DNA from: Phaeospirillum sp. | GTDB lineage: Bacteria; Pseudomonadota; Alphaproteobacteria; Rhodospirillales; Magnetospirillaceae | NCBI GenBank assembly: GCA_030824585.1 | Contig: JAVBXM010000250.1 | Span: 1 to 60,128, forward strand | DNA: 60,128 nucleotides | Reading direction: 5' to 3' | Part shown: positions 1-14,334 of the stretch, in pieces | Position numbering within the stretch: position 1 is the first letter of the stretch | Layout of the letters: each line of letters opens with the position of its first letter | Program-made: the position numbers and the translations under genes | The notes under the pieces: generated by a model | Databases searched by the model: none | Seen by the model: only the letters and a program-made list of their open reading frames with translations | Told to the model about the DNA's origin: nothing

Positions 1-48
1 GGGGGATAAGAGAGGAGAGCCCTCCCCCCTGGTGGGGTAAGCTTAGGC

Positions 49-2091
<2,043 letters not shown>

Positions 2092-2271
2092 GAAAAACGC
2101 TGCTCCTCAAGGGTCTTGACCCCGAGACGAACCGGACCCGTCCAGTTCCGCCCCACTCTCTTTTCAATAGGCGTCGATCGAAGCCGATCAACGCCGCCCT
2201 CACGCGGCGGGCGGGCCACCTCCGTGGCCCCTGCCTCCCGCAGCATGAGCTGCGCGGCCCCTTGGGCCTAT

Positions 2272-2306
2272 CCATGCCGCCACGAGTTTCACTCGCGGCG
2301 GCATGG
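2272..2306 (-). terminator. Strong hairpin just downstream of dnaG, in the dnaG-rpoD gap
   Basis: CCATGCCGCC (2272-2281) pairs with GGCGGCATGG (2297-2306), and an inner CGAGT/ACTCG pair closes on a TTC loop, so about 15 base pairs form. It begins 15 bases past the dnaG stop. No T-run follows on the minus strand, so it is either a poor intrinsic terminator or an RNA processing/stability element between dnaG and rpoD. The rest of the 2092-2321 gap shows no gene. Confidence 0.5.
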
Positions 2307-2321
2307 TGTCACTAATAATCG

Positions 2322-4196
2322 TCAGCCGTTCCCGGACGCTTCATCGTCCAGGCTTGTGGCCGTCTGCTGCTGCTTCTTGACCGCCTCGAAACGGCTCCAC
2401 GACGCGGCCGTGGGGCCTTGGGCGAGTTCGGCGTTGGCTTCGCTCACGTCAGCCAGCAGATCCTTCCTGGTATACAGATTGTAGACGTGTTCCCAGTGAA
2501 TCCGGGCTTCCTCGGCGGAAAGGTCGCCGCGTACAGCGCGTATCCGCCTTTCGTTGGCGTCGAGCAGGAAGTCCAGAATCTCGGAATATCCGTCCGTCCT
2601 CAAATGGGTAACGAGACCGTCCGCGTCAAGGTCGCGGGCAGCCCCGAGGTGCTTTAGAATCCCACGTCGAAGATTGTCAAGGGTCTTGTCCGCGAAAGTG
2701 GTCTCTCCGAGCCTTTCGCCGATGGAATCCATCAGGCGGGGATGGTCGAGAACCAAAACCAGCATCATCCATTCCTGGCCGCCGGAATTGGGGCGCGGCG
2801 GGCGCGGCCGGCCGACGCCGGGCAGCAATCCGTCGGGTCCCTTGAGCGGCGCCTGGGGATCGGGGCGGAAGCGGCCGAAGCCCTTGCCGCCCATGCGGCT
2901 GCCGCCGGCATTGTTCCACGGGCGCGGCGGCGGGCGGAACGAGTCCTTGGCCTTCTGGCGGAAGGTGGCGAGGTACTGCCAGCGCACCGCCTCGTCGGCG
3001 ATGGAATGGGCCTTGTCGGCAAGTTCCTTCTCGAGCAGGGCGCGGCGCTCGGGCGTGTCCAGGGGCCGGTCCTCGGTGGCGATGCGCCAGGCCACCTCGA
3101 CCATGGGCTGGGCGGCGTCCAGCACCGCCGCCATGGCGGCCGGCCCCCTGGTCTTGATCAGCGAATCCGGGTCCTCGGGGGCGGGCAGGGTGGCGAAGCG
3201 GAGCGAATGGCCGGGCTTGAGGATGGGAAAGGCCCGCTCCAGGGCGCGGGCCATGGCCCGCTGGCCGGCCTTGTCGCCGTCCAGGCAAAGGATGGGTTCG
3301 GGCGCCAGGCGCCACAGTTCCTCGATCTGCTGCTCGGTGACCGCCGTGCCCAGCGGAGCCACGGCATAGGCGAAGCCGGCCTGATGCAGGGCGATGACGT
3401 CCATGTAGCCCTCGACCACCACCACCCGGTTCAGCTCGCGGGCCTGTTCGCGGGCATGGGCCAGGCCGTAGAGGGTCTGACCCTTGTGGAACAGCGGGGT
3501 GTCGGGCGAGTTGAGGTATTTGGGCTGACCGTCGCCCAAGGTTCGGGCACCGAAGCCGATGACCCGGCCGCGCCGGTCGGTGATGGGGAACATCACCCGG
3601 CCGCGGAAATAGTCGAACGAACCGCCGCCATTGTCGGGTTTCTTCAGCAACCCGGCCTCGATCAGCAGGCTTTCCGGGCATTCCTTGCTCATCAGCGCCG
3701 ATTTCAGCGCCTCGCGGGAATCGGGGGCGAACCCCAGGCGGAAGCGGGCGATGGTGTCGTCGGTAAGGCCCCGGTTCTTGAGATAGGCAAGGCCGTCGCG
3801 CCCCATTGGGCCGCGCAGATGCTTTTCGAAGAAGGTCGAGGCGGATTCCAGCGCGTCGTGCAGCGAGGCGCGGCGCTGCTCGCGCACCCGCTCCTCGGGC
3901 GTCGCCTTGGGAACCTCCAGGCCGGCCTCGCCGGCCAGCTTCTCCACCGCCTCGGTGAAGCTGAGGTGCCCGGCCCGCATCTCGAAGCCGATGGCGTCGC
4001 CGTGGGCGCCGCAACCGAAGCAGTGGAAAAAGCCCTTGTCCTCGTTGACGGTGAAGGATGGGGTCTTCTCGTTGTGGAACGGGCACAGCCCCTGGTGCTC
4101 GCGGCCCTTGCGGACCAGCTTGACGCGCCGCGCCACCACCGAGGTCACCGGGATGCGGGCGCGCAGTTCGTCGAGGAATTGGGGAGGGAAGGCCAT
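2322..4196 (-). CDS. dnaG: DNA primase
   Basis: Makes RNA primers for the replisome together with DnaB. The 624-residue protein opens with a CHC2-type zinc-binding domain (C38, H41, C59 and C62 in CPFH and CFGCG contexts). The catalytic core follows, with the DYFRGRVMFPI motif and a TOPRIM domain (VVVEGYMDVIALHQAGF and the acidic CLDGDKAGQ motif). A C-terminal helicase-interaction region follows a Pro/Gly/Arg-rich linker at about residues 420-475. Length is normal for the family. It lies between yqeY and rpoD in the same direction, which fits a replication/transcription operon. Confidence 0.97.
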   Translation of the reverse strand: MAFPPQFLDELRARIPVTSVVARRVKLVRKGREHQGLCPFHNEKTPSFTVNEDKGFFHCFGCGAHGDAIGFEMRAGHLSFTEAVEKLAGEAGLEVPKATPEERVREQRRASLHDALESASTFFEKHLRGPMGRDGLAYLKNRGLTDDTIARFRLGFAPDSREALKSALMSKECPESLLIEAGLLKKPDNGGGSFDYFRGRVMFPITDRRGRVIGFGARTLGDGQPKYLNSPDTPLFHKGQTLYGLAHAREQARELNRVVVVEGYMDVIALHQAGFAYAVAPLGTAVTEQQIEELWRLAPEPILCLDGDKAGQRAMARALERAFPILKPGHSLRFATLPAPEDPDSLIKTRGPAAMAAVLDAAQPMVEVAWRIATEDRPLDTPERRALLEKELADKAHSIADEAVRWQYLATFRQKAKDSFRPPPRPWNNAGGSRMGGKGFGRFRPDPQAPLKGPDGLLPGVGRPRPPRPNSGGQEWMMLVLVLDHPRLMDSIGERLGETTFADKTLDNLRRGILKHLGAARDLDADGLVTHLRTDGYSEILDFLLDANERRIRAVRGDLSAEEARIHWEHVYNLYTRKDLLADVSEANAELAQGPTAASWSRFEAVKKQQQTATSLDDEASGNG

Positions 4197-4265
4197 GGAG
4201 GCTTAAGGTCCCGGGTCAGAGGCGGTGGCTGGCACCAGACATATGGGGCCGGGCCGGGGGGGAGG

Positions 4266-4724
4266 TCAGCCCCCCAGTTCCTTCTTCACCACCGCGCCGG
4301 CCTTGGCGAAGTCCATAGTGCCGGCATGGCTTCCCTTCAGCACCGCCATGACCTTGCCCATGTCCTTGATGCCGCCGGCGCCGGTGGCGGCGATGGCGGC
4401 CTTGACGGCGGCGGTGATCTCCGCCTCGCCCATCTGCTTGGGCAGGAACTTCTCGATGATGGCGATTTCCTCGGCTTCCTGCTTCGCCAGCTCCGGGCGG
4501 CCGCCCTGCTCGTACATGGTGATGCTCTCGCGGCGCTGCTTGATCATCGACTGCAGCATCTGGCGGATTTCGTCCTCGCCGATGCCGTCGGTGACGCCCT
4601 TGGGCCGGGCGGCGATGTCGCGATCCTTCAACGCCGCCAGAATCAGGCGGACAGTGGAGACCGTGCGGGCATCCTTGCCCAGCATCGCGGCCTTGAGCGC
4701 GTCGTTCAACTGCTGGCGCAGCAT
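4266..4724 (-). CDS. GatB/YqeY domain protein
   Basis: A 152-residue protein of the YqeY family, which resembles the C-terminal tRNA-binding tail domain of GatB; its exact role is unsettled. Recognisable parts are the N-terminal LRQQLNDALKAAMLGKD helix, the TVRLILAALKDRDI segment, the ITMYEQGGRPELAKQEAEEIAIIEKFLPKQM block and the terminal KAGAVVKKELGG. The ATG at 4724 was chosen over an in-frame upstream codon at 4751 because GAGGGG stands just before it and the protein then starts as in the family. It precedes dnaG by 69 bases and is the first gene of the minus-strand block. Confidence 0.9.
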   Translation of the reverse strand: MLRQQLNDALKAAMLGKDARTVSTVRLILAALKDRDIAARPKGVTDGIGEDEIRQMLQSMIKQRRESITMYEQGGRPELAKQEAEEIAIIEKFLPKQMGEAEITAAVKAAIAATGAGGIKDMGKVMAVLKGSHAGTMDFAKAGAVVKKELGG

Positions 4725-4841
4725 GGTAACCCCTCGTTTGGGAAAGCGCACAGGCTACTCCAAATCCACACGGAAAGGAAGCTTATCGGCGGATTGGCAG
4801 GCCTTTGAAAAAGAAGGGTTTTTCTGATCCCGTCGCGAAGC

Positions 4842-4870
4842 TTGACTCTGTCCGCGCCCGTCATTATAAG
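4842..4870 (+). promoter_or_regulatory. Candidate sigma-70 promoter of carA, in the 331 bp yqeY-carA divergent gap
   Basis: TTGACT (4842-4847) and TATAAG (4865-4870) are separated by exactly 17 bases on the plus strand, a near-consensus sigma-70 promoter. Transcription would start near 4877 and give a carA leader of about 180 bases. The leader contains a small hairpin, GGCCGGA (5014-5020) with TCCGGCC (5026-5032), 23 bases before the carA ATG. No gene is seen in 4725-5055, and no clear minus-strand promoter for yqeY could be picked out. Confidence 0.6.
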
Positions 4871-5055
4871 GCGCGGAATTTACCTGACGCCGAATGGGCC
4901 ACGACACGGCCCCGCAGCCCCGAAGGTCTTGCCTGTTCGCGAGATGCTCCGGCGGCCTTTTGCGGCCCAAGTTCGGCGACGGGAGCCTCGGCTCTCTATG
5001 ATAATGTACCTGCGGCCGGAGTTCTTCCGGCCCGCGAACGCGACAAAGGACCGAC

Positions 5056-6261
<1,206 letters not shown>

Positions 6262-6277
6262 GCGGACCCTTTCATTT

Positions 6278-6304
6278 CACCACGAAGGCACGAAGGCGCG
6301 AAGG
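6278..6304. repeat. Left inverted-repeat end of the carA-carB insert
   Basis: Short tandem array of the octamer CACGAAGG (6281-6288 and 6289-6296, then CGCGAAGG at 6297-6304). The 17-mer CCACGAAGGCACGAAGG (6280-6296) is the perfect reverse complement of 6711-6727 on the other side of the GxxExxY gene. It starts 17 bases after the carA stop codon. Confidence 0.85.
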
Positions 6305-6306
6305 AA

Positions 6307-6690
6307 TTGGAAGGGGACAAGGAATTCGATGCCATAAGCCGAAGGGTGATCGGGCTGGCGGTCGAGGTTCACAAGGCTTTGGGGCCGGGACTGCTCGAAT
6401 CGGCCTATGAACAGTGTCTGGCCCATGAGCTGGAGTTGAACGAAATCCCATTCAGGCGACAGGTTCCCGTTCCGGTCGTCTACAAGGGAATGAAACTGGA
6501 CTGCGCATACCGGCTTGATCTTGTCGTTGCCGACGCGCTGGTTCTGGAAATCAAGGCGGTTGAGAAATTGCTGCCGGTGCACGGCGCTCAATTGCTGACG
6601 TATCTGAAACTCACCGGCATCCGGGCCGGTCTTTTGCTGAACTTTAACAGCGAGGTGCTTCGAGACGGCATGAAAAGGGTGGTTCTTTGA
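6307..6690 (+). CDS. GxxExxY family protein (PD-(D/E)XK-like fold) inserted between carA and carB
   Basis: A 127-residue protein with the family signature GLLESAY (G-x-x-E-x-x-Y) at about residues 30-36, and a nuclease-like core with RLDLVVADALVLEIKAVEKL (D, then E-x-K) at about residues 69-88. Family members are small and uncharacterised; the fold is related to restriction-type nucleases, so a nucleic-acid role is possible but unproven. Translation probably starts at TTG 6307, immediately after the left repeat. The gene is tightly bracketed by inverted CACGAAGG arrays, which suggests that it and its ends moved as one cassette. It interrupts the carA-carB operon in the same direction, so it is probably co-transcribed. 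Confidence 0.85.
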   Translation: MEGDKEFDAISRRVIGLAVEVHKALGPGLLESAYEQCLAHELELNEIPFRRQVPVPVVYKGMKLDCAYRLDLVVADALVLEIKAVEKLLPVHGAQLLTYLKLTGIRAGLLLNFNSEVLRDGMKRVVL

Positions 6691-6691
6691 A

Positions 6692-6727
6692 CCTTCGTGC
6701 TTCCTTCGTGCCTTCGTGCCTTCGTGG
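6692..6727. repeat. Right inverted-repeat end of the carA-carB insert
   Basis: Four copies of the octamer CCTTCGTG (6692-6699, 6703-6710, 6711-6718, 6719-6726). Positions 6711-6727 are the exact reverse complement of the left end at 6280-6296. The array begins one base after the GxxExxY stop codon and ends 25 bases before the carB ATG. Confidence 0.85.
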
Positions 6728-6752
6728 TTAATTCATTCGCTGGAACCAGACG

Positions 6753-10010
<3,258 letters not shown>

Positions 10011-10027
10011 GGGAGCACGGGCGTCCG

Positions 10028-10501
10028 ATGGAAAAGATACCGATGACTCCGGCTGGGTTGGCCCAGTTGGAGGACGAGCTCAGGACCTTGAAGTCGGTGG
10101 AGCGTCCGGCGGTGATCCGGGCTATTGCCGAGGCGCGCGAGCATGGTGATCTGTCCGAGAACGCCGAGTACCACGCGGCGCGCGAGCGCCAGAGCTTCAT
10201 CGAGGGCCGGGTCTCCGAGCTGGAGGACATCATCTCCCGCGCCCAGGTGATCGACATCGCCACCCTGTCGGGCGATCAGGTGCGTTTCGGCGCCACCGTC
10301 ACCCTGGCCGACGAGGATTCCGACGACGAGGTGGTCTACACCATCGTCGGCGCCCACGAAGCCGACATCAAGTCGGGGCGCATGTCGGTGCACTCGCCGC
10401 TGGCCCGCGCCCTGATCGGCAAGCATCTGGGCGACACCGTCGAGGTCACCGCGCCCGGCGGCTCCAAGTCGTACGAGATCGTCGATGTGCGCTTCGGTTA
10501 G
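10028..10501 (+). CDS. greA: Transcription elongation factor GreA
   Basis: Binds the RNA polymerase secondary channel and rescues backtracked complexes by stimulating transcript cleavage. The 157-residue product has the N-terminal coiled coil with the acidic tip motif [18 protein letters not shown] (D and E at the tip) and a C-terminal FKBP-like domain ending in [10 protein letters not shown]. It follows carB by 17 bases, and the carAB-greA order fits one transcription unit. Confidence 0.97.
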   Translation: MEKIPMTPAGLAQLEDELRTLKSVERPAVIRAIAEAREHGDLSENAEYHAARERQSFIEGRVSELEDIISRAQVIDIATLSGDQVRFGATVTLADEDSDDEVVYTIVGAHEADIKSGRMSVHSPLARALIGKHLGDTVEVTAPGGSKSYEIVDVRFG

Positions 10502-10535
10502 GATGGGGCGCCTCGGCTAGGATCGGGAGGAGGCG

Positions 10536-10958
10536 ATGGGCGAGGTCCACGGCTCCTGTCACTGCGGCGCGATTGGTGTCTCCTATGTCTCGGACGGCCC
10601 CATGGCGGGCCGCCGGTGCGGCTGCGGTTTCTGTCGCCGCCACGGGAGCCTCTACACCGCCGATCCCGCCGGCCGGCTAAGCATCGGGGCGGCGGCCGGA
10701 TCGCTCCGGTCCTACCGCTTCGGCCAGCACACCGCCGACTTCCTGCTCTGCGCCCATTGCGGCGTGCTGGTGGCGGTCGCCGCCGAGATCGACGGCGTCT
10801 TGCGCGGCGTTGTCAATCTGGCCGTCATGGAGCCTCCGCCCGACCTTCCCTCTGACATTCCGGTTATGGACTTCGAGGGTGAGAGCGAAGAGGATCGTAA
10901 CGCCCGTCGCCGCCGCAACTGGATCGGCCGCGTAGAAATCAAAGAGGTTCCATCATGA
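10536..10958 (+). CDS. GFA/CENP-V family zinc protein
   Basis: A 140-residue protein of the family named after glutathione-dependent formaldehyde-activating enzyme (Gfa). Cysteine pairs typical of the zinc sites are visible: GSCHCGAI near the N terminus, CGCGFC at about residues 28-33, and CAHCG in the middle. Most family members have no proven reaction, so a formaldehyde role should not be assumed. GGAGG precedes the ATG. Its stop overlaps the start of the DyP gene by four bases (ATGA), so the two are translationally coupled. Confidence 0.85.
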   Translation: MGEVHGSCHCGAIGVSYVSDGPMAGRRCGCGFCRRHGSLYTADPAGRLSIGAAAGSLRSYRFGQHTADFLLCAHCGVLVAVAAEIDGVLRGVVNLAVMEPPPDLPSDIPVMDFEGESEEDRNARRRRNWIGRVEIKEVPS

Positions 10959-11863
10959 CCAAGCCCCAATCTGCCATCTGCGCGGACGGCGGCGATTTCG
11001 GCCTGTTCCTTACCCTGGTCCTGGCCGACGGCGACGTGACCCCGGTGCGGCGCACCCTGGCGACGCTGCCCTCCATGACCGAGGCCCTGGCGGCCGAACT
11101 GGGCGAGCCCGCCTTGCTCAGTTCCGTCGCCATCGGTGCGGCATGCTGGAGCCGGCTGACCGGTCGGGAATTGCCGGACGGGCTGGTGCCCTTCGCCGCC
11201 CTGGCCGACGGCGGCCGCAAGGCGCCCGCCACGCCGGCCGATCTGTTCCTGCACATCCACTCGCCCCGCGTCGACGCCAACCTGATGCTGGCCCGCCGGG
11301 TGATGGGCGCCCTGGGGAGCCAGGTGCGGGTGGTGGAGGAGGTGATGGGCTTTCGCCATCTGGGCAAGCGCGACCTGACCGGTTTCGTCGACGGGACCGA
11401 GAACCCCGAGGGCGACGAGCGGGCCGAGGTGGCGCTGGTCAAGGACGGCCCCTTCGCCGGCGGCAGCTTCGTTTCGCTGCAGCGCTACGTGCACGACCTG
11501 CCCCGTTGGGAAGGGCTGCCGCTGCCCGAGCAGGAGGCCGCCATCGGCCGCACCAAGGAAAACGACGAGGAGATGGACGACGAGGTCAAGCCGCCCTCGG
11601 CCCATATCGCCCGCGTGGTGATCGAGGAGGACGGCGAGGAACTGGAAGTGCTGCGCCATTCCATGCCCTACGGCACCACCTCGGAAAACGGCCTGTACTT
11701 CATCGCCTACTGCGCCAGCCCGGTGCCGTTCCGCAAGATGCTGGAGCGCATGGTGCTGTCGTCCGGCGACGGCCATCACGACCGGCTGCTGGATTTCACC
11801 CGCGCGGTGACCGGTGCCGCCTTCTTCGCACCGTCGGCCGGGTTCCTGGCGTCCCTGTCCTGA
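10955..11863 (+). CDS. DyP-type haem peroxidase
   Basis: Dye-decolourising-type peroxidase of 302 residues. The signature GFVDGTENP (about residues 143-151) carries the distal Asp (D146). SAHIARV at about 215-221 supplies the likely proximal haem His (H217), and LRHSMPYG gives the distal Arg (R234). There is no signal peptide, so it is probably cytoplasmic. The C terminus does not resemble an encapsulin cargo peptide and no encapsulin gene is nearby. It overlaps the GFA gene upstream and is followed after 12 bases by a secreted esterase. A peroxide or redox-stress role is an inference. Confidence 0.92.
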   Translation: MTKPQSAICADGGDFGLFLTLVLADGDVTPVRRTLATLPSMTEALAAELGEPALLSSVAIGAACWSRLTGRELPDGLVPFAALADGGRKAPATPADLFLHIHSPRVDANLMLARRVMGALGSQVRVVEEVMGFRHLGKRDLTGFVDGTENPEGDERAEVALVKDGPFAGGSFVSLQRYVHDLPRWEGLPLPEQEAAIGRTKENDEEMDDEVKPPSAHIARVVIEEDGEELEVLRHSMPYGTTSENGLYFIAYCASPVPFRKMLERMVLSSGDGHHDRLLDFTRAVTGAAFFAPSAGFLASLS

Positions 11864-11875
11864 GGAGTTCAAAGC

Positions 11876-12895
11876 ATGATGTTCCGGCTCGGCGCCCTGC
11901 TGCTGGCGGCTCTCGCGGCGTGGGCCAGTCCCGTCGCCGCCACCGAGTTCCAGTCGGTCTCCGGCGTGCATGCCGACGGAAGCCAGGTGTGGTGGTGGAA
12001 CCTGGAGGTGAAGGCCTATGTCCCCGATGCCGCCCGGGGGCGGCCGGGGCCGGTGGTCCTGCTGCTGCACGGCTGCAAGCAGCAAGGAATTCCCTTCGCC
12101 ATCGACACCGGCTGGCGCGACCTGGCGGAAAAGCGGGGCTTCGCCCTGCTGGTGGCCGAGTTCACGGATTCGGTTTCCGGTGTCCCCGGCAATAACTGCA
12201 TGTGGTGGTTCGATGCCGACCAGCGCCTGCCCACCGAGCGCAACATCACCGGCCGGCTGTACCAGAACGTCCTGAAGGCGCGCGAGGCCTATGGCATCAC
12301 CGGCGGTGACAATTTCGTGGTCGGCCTGTCGGCCGGCGGCGCCATGGCCCAGGTGCTGCTGGCGGCTCTGCCCGACGCCTTCGCCGCCGGCGCCTCCATG
12401 TCCGGGGTGCCGGTGGGCTGCGCCCGTATCGGCGGCGTCACCGGCGGTTCCTATTTCGCCACGCCAGAGGTGCGGCGCGCCTTCGGCTGCATGGAAGGCC
12501 CGGCCGAGATCAAGCCCGAGGTCTGGGCCGGCGAGATCGCCCGCCTGCACGGCGCGCGGCACAAATGGCCGCGCCTGGCCATCTGGCACGGCGACGCCGA
12601 CCAGACGGTGGCCTGCGTCAATGCGGTGGAAAGTGCGGCCCAATGGGGCGGCCTGCACGGCGCCCAGTTGCCGCCCTTCACCAGATGCGAGCAGGCTCCC
12701 GTCAATCCCCTGGTCTCCGGCCCGGTGTGGAGCGTTCCCGGCGCCAACGGACCGGCGGTGGAACTGTGGCTGCTGCGCGGCTTCGGCCATGCCGCCCCGG
12801 TCGCCTCCGCCAAGGGCTGCGGCCGGCCGGGCAAGTACGTGGCCGAGGCCGGGGTTTGCGCCGCGTCCGAGATCGTCGGCTTCTTCGGCTTCTGA
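11876..12895 (+). CDS. Secreted PHB depolymerase-like esterase
   Basis: A 339-residue alpha/beta hydrolase with a signal peptide (cleavage probable after the VAA near residue 22). The oxyanion region is LLLHGCKQQG, the nucleophile elbow is GLSAGGAM (S152), the acid lies in WHGDADQTV and the His in RGFGHAAP near the C terminus. This arrangement is typical of the poly(3-hydroxybutyrate) depolymerase/LpqC esterase family. The true substrate cannot be told from sequence, and feruloyl or acetyl esters are also possible. It follows the DyP gene by 12 bases and is probably in the same operon. Confidence 0.85.
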   Translation: MMFRLGALLLAALAAWASPVAATEFQSVSGVHADGSQVWWWNLEVKAYVPDAARGRPGPVVLLLHGCKQQGIPFAIDTGWRDLAEKRGFALLVAEFTDSVSGVPGNNCMWWFDADQRLPTERNITGRLYQNVLKAREAYGITGGDNFVVGLSAGGAMAQVLLAALPDAFAAGASMSGVPVGCARIGGVTGGSYFATPEVRRAFGCMEGPAEIKPEVWAGEIARLHGARHKWPRLAIWHGDADQTVACVNAVESAAQWGGLHGAQLPPFTRCEQAPVNPLVSGPVWSVPGANGPAVELWLLRGFGHAAPVASAKGCGRPGKYVAEAGVCAASEIVGFFGF

Positions 12896-12971
12896 CGCCA
12901 CATGACGCAAGTCAAGCCGCCGGGGAGCCGCCTGGGCTAGGCTGCCCGCCGTGATTACCTGGGGAGAGGTC

Positions 12972-14315
12972 ATGAAGCGCACGGTTCCGTTCGTCCTGCT
13001 GCTGTTGTCGTCCACCTCGGCCCTGGCGGCCGAGGCGGGGATGGAGGCGCGCAACTTCGTCGCCCGCCGTCTGGCCGCCGAAAGCCATGTGCAGGTCGAG
13101 GTATCGGGTGTCGAGGCCTCGGGCGCGGCCTGCCGGGTCAGCGGTATGGTGCGCAGGGTCTTTGCCGGCAAGCTGGCGGCGGGGGAGGCCCTGTCGTTCC
13201 GGCTGCCCTGCGGCGCCGATGCCTTCTGGCCGGCGGAAAAGCTGAAGGCGGCCAAGGTAGCCGAAGTGTTTCTCAAGCCCGGCCTGGGGGGGCTCGATGC
13301 CGCCGATGACGGCCAGGGGCTGCGCGGCCTTGCGGCGGTGACCGAGTCGCCGCAATCGGTGGACGATCCCGCCCTGGTGCGCGAGATGACCGAGACCATC
13401 GCCCGCTACCGCATCGATGGCGAGACCACCCGCCGCGACGCGGCCGCCGCCCTGTCCCTGGCGCGGGTGGCCGATCCGGTATTGCGAGCCCGTCTGCTGG
13501 CCCATGCCGCCGGTCTGATGACCGTGCGCCGGCTGGCCGAGGCCGACGCCACGGCCGAGGAGGCGGTGGCGGCGGTCAAGGCGCTGCCCGATGCCGGGGG
13601 GCGGCTGGAGTCCGGGCTGGTGGCGCTGGAATCGCTGGCCATGGGGCAGGCGAGGAAGGGAGCGCTGGCCCTGGCGGCGGTGCTGGAACCCCAGGTGGAC
13701 GCCCTGACCGAGCCGTCGCGGCGCGATGCCGCCACCCTGGTGCTGTACGGGGCCCGTATCCGTTCCGACGATCCCGCCGCCGCCTTCGTGTCGCTGTCCA
13801 AGGTGACCGATCCGGCCACGCGGCGCGACCGGCTGTCCAACATGCCCTTCGCCCAGAAGGATTTCAGCCCGGTCAACCCGGACTCGCTGGGCTGGATGGA
13901 CCGTCTGCTGGCCGGGGCCGAGGCCCTGCCGGCCAGCGAATTCCGGACCGAGGCGCTGACCCAGTTGTGCCGGACCGCCCAGCGTTCGGCCATGGAAATG
14001 ACCAAGATGCCGGAATTGCTGGGCAAGGCCGCCGCCATGGCGGAAATCGCCGCCAGGCGCCACCATGCGCCGTCGGCCCAGTTGCTGGCCCTGATCCGCG
14101 AGGTGGAGGGCGGTGCCGCCGCCAGGGCCGAGGCGGCCCGCTGGCACGCCGTTTCCGCCACGGGCTTCGATGGCGGGATGAAGGCCAGGGCCGAGGCCCT
14201 GAAGGCGCTGGGCACCTTCACGCCCTCCGAACGCGCCGCCGCCGCCCGTCTGCTGCAACCCTCGGCCACGGGCGAGGCCTCGCCCACCCGGCTGGTGGAA
14301 CTGGCCGCCAAATAG
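12972..14315 (+). CDS. Secreted, mostly helical protein of unknown function
   Basis: Not recognised. The 447-residue product starts with a clear signal peptide (MKRTVPFVLLLLSSTSALAA). The N-terminal 100 residues contain two Cys (GAACRVSG and RLPCGADAF) that could form a disulphide. The rest is Ala/Leu/Arg/Glu-rich and looks like a helical repeat array of TPR or HEAT style without a clear motif. ATG 12972 was chosen over GTG 12951 because GGGGAGAGG precedes it and the signal peptide then begins correctly. It is 76 bases from the esterase gene and convergent with the histidine kinase. A periplasmic scaffold role would be a guess. Confidence 0.75.
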   Translation: MKRTVPFVLLLLSSTSALAAEAGMEARNFVARRLAAESHVQVEVSGVEASGAACRVSGMVRRVFAGKLAAGEALSFRLPCGADAFWPAEKLKAAKVAEVFLKPGLGGLDAADDGQGLRGLAAVTESPQSVDDPALVREMTETIARYRIDGETTRRDAAAALSLARVADPVLRARLLAHAAGLMTVRRLAEADATAEEAVAAVKALPDAGGRLESGLVALESLAMGQARKGALALAAVLEPQVDALTEPSRRDAATLVLYGARIRSDDPAAAFVSLSKVTDPATRRDRLSNMPFAQKDFSPVNPDSLGWMDRLLAGAEALPASEFRTEALTQLCRTAQRSAMEMTKMPELLGKAAAMAEIAARRHHAPSAQLLALIREVEGGAAARAEAARWHAVSATGFDGGMKARAEALKALGTFTPSERAAAARLLQPSATGEASPTRLVELAAK

Positions 14316-14334
14316 GGGGCGGCGGAACGTCCGC

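Noticed and set aside
6278-6727. The octamer arrays as a CRISPR
   Set aside because: The units are 8 bases, directly adjacent and without spacers, and no cas gene is present.
11840-11863. Possible encapsulin cargo peptide at the DyP C terminus
   Set aside because: The end reads FAPSAGFLASLS, which does not fit the usual Gly/Leu/Ile-rich targeting peptide, and no encapsulin shell gene lies nearby.
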